64,000 bases of DNA from JACRAR01 sp041674385. Its GTDB lineage: Bacteria > Pseudomonadota > Gammaproteobacteria > Burkholderiales > Rhodocyclaceae. The stretch is from positions 15,263-79,262 of the forward strand of contig JBAYVU010000011.1 of NCBI GenBank assembly GCA_041674385.1, written 5' to 3'. Below the pieces are notes generated by a model that ran no database searches, was not told the DNA's origin, and worked only from the letters and a program-made list of their open reading frames with translations. Numbering within the stretch: the first letter of the stretch is position 1; each line of letters starts with the position of its first letter. Shown here in pieces: positions 1 to 7,619 of the stretch. Made by a program: the position numbers and the translations under genes.

Positions 1-410
1 TCCAGGACAACCATTCGCGCTCGGCCAGGAATGTGTTGCGCGGCTTGCACTATCAGATCGAGCATGCTCAGGGCAAACTGGTGCGGGTCATTGCCGGCGA
101 GGTCTTCGATGTCGCCGTTGATCTGCGTCGCAGCGCGCCGACGTTCGGCCAGTGGGTCGGACATCTCCTTTCCGCCGAGAACAAGCGCATGATGTGGGTG
201 CCGCCTGGTTTTGCGCATGGTTTCTACGTCACCTCGGAATATGCCGAGTTTCTCTACAAGACGACAGACTATTGGTATCCGGAACATGAACGCAGTCTTG
301 CCTGGAACGATCCGGATTTGGCCATCGCCTGGCCCTTGGTCGGAGATCCGCAACTGGCGATCAAGGACAGTGCGGGTGCCAGGTTGAGCCAGGCCGAAGT
401 GTATCCATGA
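1..410 (+). CDS. rfbC: dTDP-4-dehydrorhamnose 3,5-epimerase (5'-truncated by window edge)
   Basis: RfbC/RmlC epimerises C3 and C5 of dTDP-4-keto-6-deoxyglucose in the dTDP-L-rhamnose pathway, which supplies sugars for O-antigen or exopolysaccharide in the cytoplasm. The reading frame is open from base 3, before the first internal start at 33, and the residues QDNHSRSARNVLRGLHYQ are the usual interior RfbC block, so the true start lies outside the window. The cupin-type region with RGLHYQ and the later GFAHGFYV motif are visible, and Tyr/Asp-rich C-terminal residues follow. The stop overlaps the rfbD start (ATGA), so the two are one operon. Confidence 0.95.
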   Translation, partial: QDNHSRSARNVLRGLHYQIEHAQGKLVRVIAGEVFDVAVDLRRSAPTFGQWVGHLLSAENKRMMWVPPGFAHGFYVTSEYAEFLYKTTDYWYPEHERSLAWNDPDLAIAWPLVGDPQLAIKDSAGARLSQAEVYP

Positions 411-1261
411 AAAACATTCTTCTTACTGGCAGCAACGGTCAAGTTGGCTGGGAACTGCAGCGCACTTTGGCCCCGCTCGGCAGGGTCATGGCGCTTGACC
501 GCAAAGCGCTGGATTTGACGGATACTGCGGCCATCCGCAATACGCTGCGTGCGGCACGCCCGGATATCATCGTCAATGCCGCTGCTTATACCGCGGTCGA
601 TCAGGCGGAAAACGATGTTGAACTAGCCATGCGCATCAATGCTCAGGCGCCAGAGGTGCTGGCCGAGGAAGCAAAACAACTGGGTGCCCTGCTGGTGCAT
701 TTTTCCACCGACTATGTTTTCGACGGAAGCAAGACTACCCCCTATACCGAAGAGGATGTTCCCCATCCCATCAATGCTTACGGTCGTAGCAAACTGGCGG
801 GCGAGCTGGCAATCCAGTCGGTGGCTTGCCGCTTCCTGATTTTTCGTACGAGTTGGGTATATGGTCTGCGCGGCAAGAATTTCTTGCTTACCATCTTGAG
901 TTTGGCTGAGGAGAGAGAGGAACTGCGTATCGTCGACGACCAGATTGGCGCCCCGACCTGGAGCCGCATGATCGCCGAGGCTACTGCCCAGGCTTTAATC
1001 CATCCGACAGCGCCGGAAGGCTTATTCCATCTCACTAGCGGCGGCGCCGTTTCCTGGCATGGCTTCACCCAGGCAATACTCGGACAGACGCTGCACAGGC
1101 GAACACGCAAACCGGCGCTCATCGCCATCCCGTCAAGCGACTACCCCCAGTTGGCGGCACGTCCTCGCAATTCCAGGCTGGCTTGCGACCATCTGGCGCA
1201 GACCCTGGCGATCAGATTGCCGGATTGGCGCGATGCCCTCGATCTCTGCGTTGAACCTTGA
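407..1261 (+). CDS. rfbD: dTDP-4-dehydrorhamnose reductase
   Basis: RfbD/RmlD reduces dTDP-4-keto-L-rhamnose to dTDP-L-rhamnose with NAD(P)H, the last step of the pathway. The protein is 284 aa, the normal family length. It has an N-terminal Rossmann motif (LLTGSNGQVGWEL, residues 5-17), the AAYTAVDQAE block (about 59-68), the STDYVFDG motif and the YGRSKLAGE catalytic Tyr-x3-Lys. It starts inside the rfbC stop codon, which points to translational coupling. A 22-base gap separates it from the next gene. Confidence 0.96.
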   Translation: MKNILLTGSNGQVGWELQRTLAPLGRVMALDRKALDLTDTAAIRNTLRAARPDIIVNAAAYTAVDQAENDVELAMRINAQAPEVLAEEAKQLGALLVHFSTDYVFDGSKTTPYTEEDVPHPINAYGRSKLAGELAIQSVACRFLIFRTSWVYGLRGKNFLLTILSLAEEREELRIVDDQIGAPTWSRMIAEATAQALIHPTAPEGLFHLTSGGAVSWHGFTQAILGQTLHRRTRKPALIAIPSSDYPQLAARPRNSRLACDHLAQTLAIRLPDWRDALDLCVEP

Positions 1262-1283
1262 TCCGTGGGGATAAGCTAGCCTC

Positions 1284-2060
1284 ATGCAAGGCTTGCGCTT
1301 TGCCTCACTGGGCAGCGGCAGCCGCGGCAACGCGATGGTCGTTGAGACGCGCAACACGAAGGTATTGCTGGATTGCGGTTTCGGTCCGCGTGAGCTATCT
1401 GCGCGCCTAGCCTGCCTTGAGTTGGCGCCGGATGATTTCGACGCAATCGTAGTAACGCACGAACATAGCGATCACAGCGCCGGAGTTCTCAAATGCGCGC
1501 GCCGCCATCACCTCAATATCTACCTGACGCATGGCACATTGGCGGCTATGCATTGCGCCGATGGGGACTTGTCACTCGCATGTCCGATCGATAGCCATCA
1601 ACCATTTGCCATTGGCGAACTGGAGATACACCCCTTTCCCGTACCGCATGATGCGCGAGAGCCCGTACAGTTCGTGTTTTCTGACGGTTTGCATTCCCTC
1701 GGCGTACTTACCGATATTGGTTGTGTCACTCCACACACTGTCGATATGCTCAACCGATGCGATGCGCTGGTGCTCGAATGCAATCATGACACCGAGATGC
1801 TTGCTCGCAGCACTTATCCGAAGGTACTCAAACAACGCATCAGTGGTCGCTACGGGCATCTGGACAATCAGGCCAGTGCGGCATTACTTTCAGCACTCGA
1901 TCGTTCGCGCCTGCAGCACGTCATTGCTGCTCATCTCAGCGAACAGAACAATACCCCACAACTGGCTCGTATGGCATTGGCTGGCGTTTTGGGATGCCAA
2001 ACGGAATGGATCGGCGTGGCCACTCAAGAAAAGGGGTTTCCCTGGCGCGAATTGAGATAG
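1284..2060 (+). CDS. MBL-fold metallo-hydrolase (YycJ/WalJ-like)
   Basis: A 258-residue cytoplasmic metallo-beta-lactamase-fold protein. The metal-binding HxHxDH motif is seen as THEHSDH at residues 58-64, preceded by LGSGSRGNAMVV and LLDCG, which are typical of the YycJ/PhnP-like group, and followed by later His residues (PFPVPHD, HLSEQN). This group includes phosphodiesterases and nucleases; the substrate here cannot be told from sequence. It follows rfbD by 22 bases in the same direction and may be read through from it. Its stop codon lies inside the first unit of a 12-base tandem repeat, so the repeat directly forms its 3' end. Confidence 0.85.
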   Translation: MQGLRFASLGSGSRGNAMVVETRNTKVLLDCGFGPRELSARLACLELAPDDFDAIVVTHEHSDHSAGVLKCARRHHLNIYLTHGTLAAMHCADGDLSLACPIDSHQPFAIGELEIHPFPVPHDAREPVQFVFSDGLHSLGVLTDIGCVTPHTVDMLNRCDALVLECNHDTEMLARSTYPKVLKQRISGRYGHLDNQASAALLSALDRSRLQHVIAAHLSEQNNTPQLARMALAGVLGCQTEWIGVATQEKGFPWRELR

Positions 2061-2113
2061 AGGCAGAGATAGAGGCAGAGATAGAGGCAGAGATAGAGGC
2101 AGAAAAAGAGGCA
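2054..2113. repeat. 12-bp tandem repeat, about five units
   Basis: The unit GAGATAGAGGCA occurs four times without error from 2054 to 2101. A fifth, changed unit (GAAAAAGAGGCA) runs from 2102 to 2113. The first unit contains the TAG stop codon of the upstream hydrolase, and the array runs straight into the A-tract of the terminator at 2115. Because the unit length is a multiple of 3, gain or loss of units would not change any frame. Confidence 0.9.
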
Positions 2114-2114
2114 G

Positions 2115-2144
2115 AAAAAAAGCCAGCTCATGAGCTGGCTTTTT
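2115..2144. terminator. bidirectional intrinsic terminator
   Basis: A perfect palindrome, GCCAGCTCA/TGAGCTGGC (2122-2139), is flanked by seven A on the left and five T on the right. It can terminate the plus-strand hydrolase gene and the minus-strand lipoprotein gene, which converge here. Confidence 0.85.
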
Positions 2145-2159
2145 CGAAGTGAAAGCGAA

Positions 2160-2390
2160 TTATTTTTTCGGTTCTTCTTTCTTTGGCTCGGCAGCGGGAG
2201 CAGCAGCAGGAGCAGGAGCAGCGGCCGGGGCAGCAGCATCAGCCGGGGCAGCAGGAGCGGCAGCCGGCGCAGGAGCCGGTGCAGGGGCCGCAACCGGGGC
2301 GGGAGCGGGGGCGGGTTTGGCTTCTTCTTTCTTGCCGCAGGCGGTAACGGCCAGGGCGATGATTGCAGCAACAAGTATAGACTTTTTCAT
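2160..2390 (-). CDS. small Ala/Pro-rich lipoprotein
   Basis: A 76-residue predicted lipoprotein. The N-terminus has two lysines, a hydrophobic stretch and a lipobox (AVTAC) with the lipidated Cys at residue 18. The mature part starts with a charged GKKEEAK stretch, then a low-complexity Ala/Pro tract (about residues 26-66) and a charged end (EPKKEEPKK). There is no recognisable enzymatic domain, and such Ala/Pro tracts often act as flexible tethers in the periplasm. A possible minus-strand -10 box (TATAAT, 2471-2476) lies about 80 bases upstream. The function is unknown, but the lipoprotein call is firm. Confidence 0.75.
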   Translation of the reverse strand: MKKSILVAAIIALAVTACGKKEEAKPAPAPAPVAAPAPAPAPAAAPAAPADAAAPAAAPAPAAAPAAEPKKEEPKK

Positions 2391-2734
2391 TTTATGTTGG
2401 CCTTTAACATTAAGAGGGGTGATGAATGAAAAATTTTTCCTGATCGATGCTTACTCCGATCAGGGCTAAAATTATAACACTCGTTTTTTGAAAATATCCA
2501 GAAAAAATAATAGATTTTGCTTCGTGTTCAAAAAATTGACATGAATTATCAATTTGTTACCTGCTGGTTGCGAACGCTGGACAAGTGTGATTTTACACTA
2601 CTCGATAAATGAGTCGTTGGGGAGGGAGAATTCGAAGATTTTTCGTGGCTTCTTGAATTGCTAAACTGTTGACACAAATTTTTCTGAGTTCGTTTATATA
2701 AAAGCTAATCATATTATCCAAGAGGAGAAGGAAT
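2391..2734. other. AT-rich divergent intergenic region
   Basis: A 344-base gap between the divergent lipoprotein and tusA genes, clearly richer in A and T than its surroundings. It holds a dyad CCTGATCG/CGATCAGG (2439-2464), a minus-strand -10-like TATAAT (2471-2476), and the tusA promoter at 2669. No other open frame or RNA gene is seen. Confidence 0.6.
2669..2698 (+). promoter_or_regulatory. sigma-70-type promoter of tusA-dsrE2
   Basis: A perfect -35 box TTGACA (2669-2674) is followed after 18 bases by TTTATA (2693-2698), with an overlapping TATAAA just downstream. The expected start site is near 2705, about 30 bases before the tusA ATG. A GAGGAGAAGG ribosome-binding stretch precedes that ATG. 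Confidence 0.65.
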
Positions 2735-2962
2735 ATGGACTTTGACAAAGATCTCGATGCGCGCGGCCTGAATTGCCCGCTACCCATTCTGCGTGCGAAA
2801 AAGGCGCTGAGCGATATGACCGGCGGTCAAGTGTTGCGCATCCTGTCTACCGACCCGGGTTCCGTCAAGGATTTCGCTGCCTTCGCCAAGCAGACAGGAA
2901 ACGAACTGCTCGCCAGCGCAGAAAACAATAAGGAATTCGAGTTTTATCTCAGGCGCAAATAG
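2735..2962 (+). CDS. tusA: TusA/SirA-family sulfurtransferase
   Basis: A 75-residue TusA-fold protein with the family CPxP motif (LNCPLPILRAKKAL), active Cys at residue 14. TusA proteins carry sulfur as a persulfide, either to tRNA thiolation or, in sulfur-metabolising bacteria, within a dissimilatory sulfur-trafficking relay. It is preceded by a strong purine-rich ribosome-binding site and its own promoter. It lies 18 bases upstream of a DsrE2-like gene, and that pairing favours a sulfur-trafficking role over tRNA modification alone. The exact paralogue cannot be decided from this window. Confidence 0.9.
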   Translation: MDFDKDLDARGLNCPLPILRAKKALSDMTGGQVLRILSTDPGSVKDFAAFAKQTGNELLASAENNKEFEFYLRRK

Positions 2963-2980
2963 TCTAAGGAGGAGAAATGC

Positions 2981-3595
2981 ATGGGTGCAACCCTGGAAAT
3001 CGCCAACATAGATGAATTGATCCAGCGTCGACTTGACGAGATACTGCCGCAGAGAATCGAGCAAGCACTGCAAACTCGCGAGGAAAATCGAGTTCCGTCA
3101 ATGACCATCATTGCCACCAAGGGCACGCTGGATTGGGCATATCCACCTTTCATTCTCGCTTCAACGGCGGCAGCCTTGGGCTGGGATGTGAAAATTTTCT
3201 TTACTTTTTACGGCCTGAATCTGCTGAAGAAAGATGTCTCGGATCTCAAGGTAAGTCCCTTGGGCAATCCGGGCATGCCGATGAAAATGCCATTCGGTCC
3301 CGACTGGTTCAAGAGCATCAACTGGAATATTCCCAACCTGGTTCAGGCGAATATTCCGGGTTTCGAGTCCATGGCCACGTTGCTGATGAAGCAGACCATC
3401 AAGAACAATGGCGTAGCCACAATTGAAGAGTTGCGCTCGCTGTCCCAGGAAGCCGACGTCAAATTCATCGCTTGTCAAATGACGGTGGAATTGTTCGGCT
3501 TCAGCCACGATGATTTTATCGATGGTATCGACTATGCGGGGGCTGCGACTTTCCTGCCGGAGGCACAGAAGGCCGATGTCGGCCTGTTTATGTAA
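2981..3595 (+). CDS. DsrE2-like DsrE/DsrF/DrsH family protein
   Basis: A 204-residue protein of the DsrE superfamily, which binds sulfur as a persulfide on a conserved cysteine. The core runs from about residue 40 (MTIIATKGTLDWAYPPFILA) to the end, and the only cysteine is Cys165 in KFIACQMTVE, the expected DsrE2 position. The N-terminal 38 residues are a charged helical extension. Many DsrE2 proteins are membrane-associated; the hydrophobic stretch around 52-68 is moderate here. The AAGGAGG site at 2967-2973 fixes the start. With tusA it forms a two-gene operon resembling the tusA-dsrE2 part of rhd-tusA-dsrE2 clusters, but without the rhodanese gene. Confidence 0.85.
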   Translation: MGATLEIANIDELIQRRLDEILPQRIEQALQTREENRVPSMTIIATKGTLDWAYPPFILASTAAALGWDVKIFFTFYGLNLLKKDVSDLKVSPLGNPGMPMKMPFGPDWFKSINWNIPNLVQANIPGFESMATLLMKQTIKNNGVATIEELRSLSQEADVKFIACQMTVELFGFSHDDFIDGIDYAGAATFLPEAQKADVGLFM

Positions 3596-3782
3596 TCCAC
3601 TTCATCGTGTTGTGCCATGGCAGTAGCGATGGCCATGCCGAGGGGGTCGTGCGGCGGATTGACAGCCTGGCTTGAGAGGGCCGAGCTGGCCAGGGGTTGC
3701 CGGTCAGTCATCTGGTGGCGCTAGGTGTTTGGTCTCTCCTGTGGGGTTGGAGGCACTGCTGGCAGTGAAGTGGAGCCGGTTC

Positions 3783-3791
3783 TGATATTAT
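3783..3791 (+). promoter_or_regulatory. extended -10 promoter element of the helicase gene
   Basis: TGATATTAT reads as TGn followed by the hexamer TATTAT (3786-3791). The -35 position is poor, as is usual for extended -10 promoters. A start near 3798 would exclude the upstream GTG codon at 3725 and supports translation from the TTG at 3818. Confidence 0.4.
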
Positions 3792-3817
3792 GGCCGCGCT
3801 CCCAAAGTGTTCAAGCC

Positions 3818-5809
3818 TTGACCGCCATCGATCTAAATTCCTTCTTTGCTGCCGATGGCCCGCTAGCCCGTGCCATTCCAGGTTATCGTCTGCGGCCCCA
3901 GCAGGTCGATATGGCCGAACGCATCGCTGCCGCTATCCGGAACAACCAAGTCCATGTGGCCGAGGCAGGCACCGGTACCGGCAAGACCTTTGCCTATCTG
4001 GTGCCGGCGCTGCTTTCCGGCGGGAAGGTGATCGTTTCCACAGGCACCAAGACGCTCCAAGACCAGTTGTTCCAGCGAGACTTGCCGGCAGTGCGCGAAG
4101 CGCTCAAGGTGTCAGTCAGCATCGCTCTGCTCAAGGGGCGGGCCAACTATGTCTGCCATTACCATCTGGAGCGAGCCGTGGCTGACGGGCGCTTTCAGTC
4201 GCGTGCGGAAGCCGGCCACATTCGCACCATCGCGCGCTTCGCCAAAACCAGCAAGAGCGGCGACAAGGGCCAACTGGCAGCGGTGCCGGAGGACTCCGGG
4301 GCGTGGGCGGCGGCGACCTCGACACGCGAGAATTGTCTCGGACAGGAATGCCCGCACCATAGCAATTGCTTCGTTCTGGCGGCACGTCGTGATGCATTGA
4401 GCGCCGATATCGTGGTGGTCAATCATCACCTGTTCTTCGCTGACGTGATGCTGCGCGACGACGGACTGGGCGAACTGTTGCCTGCCTGCAATACGGTGAT
4501 TTTCGATGAGGCGCACCAACTGCCGGAAGTGGCCGGGTTGTTCTTCGGGGAAAACCTGGGCACCGGACAACTGCTTGATCTTGCGCGTGATACGCGCCTG
4601 GAAACGATTGCCGCCGCCAAGGATTGCGCTGTCTTGCAGGACGCAACCGTTGCCCTCGAAAAGGCCGCGCGCGACCTGCGACTGGCGGTTGCAGCGGAGA
4701 ACGCCCGTTTTTCCGCATCCCAACTGGAACAGGAAGAAAATTTTCAGCGTGCCGTACGGGGGCTTGCCGATGAACTGGCGAATGTCTGCAAGCATCTCGA
4801 AAGCCAGGCCGAGCGCTCGGAGGGACTCGGCCATTGCCTGTTGCGTGTCCAGGAAATTAAGCAACGCTTGGAACGCTGGCGCACGCTGGAGGATGCGACA
4901 CAGGTTCGTTGGGTGGAAGTATTCAGCCATGCACTGTCATTGAATCTGACGCCGCTGGATGTGGCCGATATCTTTCGTCGTCAATTGGAGGGCCAGCCGC
5001 GCGCCTGGGTATTTACTTCGGCGACGCTGGCCGTTGGCAGCGATTTCTCCCACTATTGCGGCGAATTGGGCCTGAGCGCCGCAACCACCGATTGCGGTTG
5101 CTGGGGCAGTCCCTTCGACTATGCCGCCAATGCCTTGCTGTATGTCCCTGAAGGCATGCCCAATCCGAACAGCGCGGACTACCCGGAAGCCGTTGTCGCA
5201 GCGGCCTATCCTGCCATCTTGGCGGCCGGCGGGCGCGCCTTCGTATTGTGCACATCCCTGCGCGCCATGCGACGTATACATGGAGAGTTGCAGGAGCGCT
5301 TCACGCGCGATGGCATCGAATTTCCCCTGTTGCTGCAAGGGGAGGGGGCGAAGGCGGAATTGCTGACGCGCTTTCGCAGCCTCGGCAACGCGGTGCTGGT
5401 GGCCAGTCAGAGCTTCTGGGAGGGCGTCGATGTGCGCGGCGCGGCGCTGTCGCTGGTGGTGATCGACAAGCTGCCGTTTGCGCCGCCCGACGACCCGGTA
5501 CTCGCTGCGCGCATCGAACAATTGCGCAAGGCAGGCAAGAATCCGTTCATGGACTACCAATTGCCGCGTACCGTCATCAGCATGAAACAGGGTGCCGGGC
5601 GTTTGATTCGCGACGAGAACGATCGCGGTGTCCTGATGGTGTGCGATCCACGCCTGGTGCATAAGCCCTATGGCCGCCGTGTCTGGCTGTCGCTACCCCC
5701 GATGCGACGCAGCCGGCTGATTGCCGATGTTGAGGCATTCTTTGCCGCCTCAACCTTGGGGGAACCTACAGTGGTGCCCGCTTCCGTTTCAGGGGTAGTA
5801 TCCGCATGA
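3818..5809 (+). CDS. ATP-dependent DNA helicase, DinG/YoaA (XPD-like) family
   Basis: A superfamily-2 helicase, about 663 aa, unwinding DNA 5' to 3' in repair or R-loop removal. Visible motifs: Walker A (GTGTGKT), four cysteines of the iron-sulfur domain (YVCHYH, then NCLGQECPHHSNC), the DEAH box in IFDEAHQLPEV, motif III TSATL, motif V SFWEGVDV and motif VI QGAGRLIRDENDRG. The frame is open back to a GTG at 3725, but those extra residues do not look like the family. The TTG at 3818 places FFAADGPLARAIPGYRLRPQQ near the N-terminus, as expected, and a promoter element sits just upstream. The start is therefore inferred. The stop overlaps the next gene by ATGA. Confidence 0.88.
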   Translation: MTAIDLNSFFAADGPLARAIPGYRLRPQQVDMAERIAAAIRNNQVHVAEAGTGTGKTFAYLVPALLSGGKVIVSTGTKTLQDQLFQRDLPAVREALKVSVSIALLKGRANYVCHYHLERAVADGRFQSRAEAGHIRTIARFAKTSKSGDKGQLAAVPEDSGAWAAATSTRENCLGQECPHHSNCFVLAARRDALSADIVVVNHHLFFADVMLRDDGLGELLPACNTVIFDEAHQLPEVAGLFFGENLGTGQLLDLARDTRLETIAAAKDCAVLQDATVALEKAARDLRLAVAAENARFSASQLEQEENFQRAVRGLADELANVCKHLESQAERSEGLGHCLLRVQEIKQRLERWRTLEDATQVRWVEVFSHALSLNLTPLDVADIFRRQLEGQPRAWVFTSATLAVGSDFSHYCGELGLSAATTDCGCWGSPFDYAANALLYVPEGMPNPNSADYPEAVVAAAYPAILAAGGRAFVLCTSLRAMRRIHGELQERFTRDGIEFPLLLQGEGAKAELLTRFRSLGNAVLVASQSFWEGVDVRGAALSLVVIDKLPFAPPDDPVLAARIEQLRKAGKNPFMDYQLPRTVISMKQGAGRLIRDENDRGVLMVCDPRLVHKPYGRRVWLSLPPMRRSRLIADVEAFFAASTLGEPTVVPASVSGVVSA

Positions 5810-7122
5810 ACATGTCTTCCAAATACCACGATTACCACGATTACCACGATTGCATCGAACGGGCAGAGCGATTGAATATCGATTGCCAGTGCGTTTCGCT
5901 TGACCGCGAACAACTGCGGACGGAACTCGAGAAAATCAGTCCCGGATTCTATGCCGAAGTAATTGAAGGCCGGCCGCATCTATTTGCCGCTTCGTTAGTG
6001 TTCGTCAGTGAAGCCCACGTGCAGGCGATGACAGCCACGGTCGCCGCGATCGAGCGTGTCGTCAATATGCCGGCCTATCAGTCGCGGGTACTGGAATACG
6101 CGCCACTGATCGCTCATCGGCAGAATGCCACGCGTGGCGTGTTTCTCGGCTACGACTTCCATCTGGGCGAAGCCGGGCCTCAACTCATCGAGATCAACAC
6201 CAACGCCGGCGGCGGCATGCTCAACGCCGTGCTGGAACGAGCGCAACAACGCTGCTGCGACGATGTCGAGCTGCTTTTGCCGGGACTGCTGGAAGGGGAT
6301 ACGCCGGAGCATATGTTCCTCGCCATGTTCCGCGCCGAGTGGCGGGCGGCGCGGGGTGGTGCACCATTACGCAACGTCGCCATCGTCGATGACGATCCCG
6401 CCGCGCAATATCTGTATCCGGAATTCGTCTTGTTCAAGCGCCTTTTCGAGCATCACGGCATCAGCGCCGCGATCTGCGATCCTCGCGAACTGGAACTCCG
6501 CCACGGCGCGCTGTGGCATGGGGAAACACAGATCGATCTGGTGTATAACCGGCTGACCGATTTTGCGCTGGAAGAATCTGCACATGAGGTCTTGCGTGCC
6601 GCCTACTGCGCCGATGCCGTGCTTGTCACGCCGCACCCGCGTGCCCATGCGCTATACGCCGACAAACGCAACCTGTCTGTATTATGCGACGATGCCCAGC
6701 TTGCCGCCTGGGGAGTGGATGAGCCTACGCGGCAAGTGCTGGCAGCCGGTATTCCAAACACTGAGCAGGTCGATGCGGCGCGTGCCGACGAATATTGGGC
6801 ACGCCGCAAGCAGTTGTTCTTCAAACCGGCCGCAGGCTATGGCAGCAAGGCCGCATATCGCGGCGATAAATTGACCCGTCGCGTGTTCGATGAGATTATT
6901 TCGGGGGATTACATTGCCCAGGCGTTGGTGCCGCCTTCATTGCGTCATTTGGCAGTCGCCGGCGAGACAGTGCCGTTAAAGCTCGATTTACGCAACTATG
7001 TTTACGACGGCAGCGTGCAACTGGTCGCAGCACGGCTGTACCAGGGGCAGACCACCAACTTCCGGACTCCCGGCGGCGGTTTCGCCCCAGTTTTGGAAGT
7101 ACTCTGCAAAGATAGGCTCTGA
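5806..7122 (+). CDS. ATP-grasp-like protein of unknown product
   Basis: A 438-residue protein that I can place only by fold hints. LIEINTNAGGGMLNA (about 128-142) resembles the metal/nucleotide segment of ATP-grasp ligases of the glutathionylspermidine-synthase-like or circularly permuted type. Near the C-terminus LFFKPAAGYGSKAAYRG (about 332-348) looks like the ATP-grasp glycine loop, followed by LKLDLRNYVYDG. These enzymes join a carboxylate to an amine using ATP; no substrate can be named. It overlaps the helicase stop by 4 bases and is 2 bases from mobB, so it is part of the operon. The N-terminus carries YHDYHDYHD, encoded by a triple 9-base repeat. Confidence 0.7.
   Translation: MNMSSKYHDYHDYHDCIERAERLNIDCQCVSLDREQLRTELEKISPGFYAEVIEGRPHLFAASLVFVSEAHVQAMTATVAAIERVVNMPAYQSRVLEYAPLIAHRQNATRGVFLGYDFHLGEAGPQLIEINTNAGGGMLNAVLERAQQRCCDDVELLLPGLLEGDTPEHMFLAMFRAEWRAARGGAPLRNVAIVDDDPAAQYLYPEFVLFKRLFEHHGISAAICDPRELELRHGALWHGETQIDLVYNRLTDFALEESAHEVLRAAYCADAVLVTPHPRAHALYADKRNLSVLCDDAQLAAWGVDEPTRQVLAAGIPNTEQVDAARADEYWARRKQLFFKPAAGYGSKAAYRGDKLTRRVFDEIISGDYIAQALVPPSLRHLAVAGETVPLKLDLRNYVYDGSVQLVAARLYQGQTTNFRTPGGGFAPVLEVLCKDRL
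5824..5850 (+). repeat. 9-bp direct repeat x3 within the ATP-grasp-like gene
   Basis: TACCACGAT occurs three times head to tail and encodes Tyr-His-Asp three times near the N-terminus. The unit is in frame, so slippage would change the number of YHD units without breaking the gene. Confidence 0.9.
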
Positions 7123-7124
7123 CA

Positions 7125-7619
7125 ATGAAAATTTTTGGTTTCGCGGGTTTTTCCGGTTCCGGCAAGACGACTCTGATCGAACAGTTGATACCGCGCTTCG
7201 TCATGGAAGGTTTGAACGTCTCGTTGATCAAACATGCGCATCACGGTTTCGACATCGATCAGAAGGGTAAGGACTCCTACCGTCTGCGCGAAGCCGGTGC
7301 CACGGAAGTGATGCTGGTTTCCAACCAGCGCTGGGTGCTGATGCATGAGTTGCGCGGCAGCGCAGAGCCATCGCTGGAAGATCAATTGACGCATCTATCG
7401 CCGTGTGATCTGGTGCTGGTGGAAGGATTCAAGCACACCCTCATTCCCAAAATGGCAATCCATCGTTCGGCCAACAACAAGCCGATGATCGACCCGGAGC
7501 CTCCGAATGTGGTTGCGCTGGCGAGCGACGTGCCTGTTGAATCGCCCCTGCCGTGCTTCAATATCAATGATATCGATGCGATTGCCGCATTCATCATGCG
7601 TCACCAGGAACTGAAATGA
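7125..7619 (+). CDS. mobB: molybdopterin-guanine dinucleotide biosynthesis adaptor MobB
   Basis: A 164-residue P-loop GTPase that assists attachment of GMP to molybdenum cofactor. The N-terminus has a Walker A motif (GFSGSGKTTL, residues 8-17), followed by LIKHAHHGFDID and the DSYRLREAGATEV block typical of MobB, and LVLVEGFKH (Walker B-like). Length is normal for the family. It lies 2 bases after the ATP-grasp-like gene and overlaps moeA by ATGA, which makes it part of the cofactor operon mobB-moeA-moaD-moaE. Confidence 0.95.
   Translation: MKIFGFAGFSGSGKTTLIEQLIPRFVMEGLNVSLIKHAHHGFDIDQKGKDSYRLREAGATEVMLVSNQRWVLMHELRGSAEPSLEDQLTHLSPCDLVLVEGFKHTLIPKMAIHRSANNKPMIDPEPPNVVALASDVPVESPLPCFNINDIDAIAAFIMRHQELK

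Noticed and set aside
2054..2113. possible CRISPR-like array
   Set aside because: Units are 12 bases with no spacers; this is a simple tandem repeat.
3725..3817. GTG at 3725 as the helicase start
   Set aside because: The added 31 residues have no helicase similarity and lie upstream of the likely transcription start.
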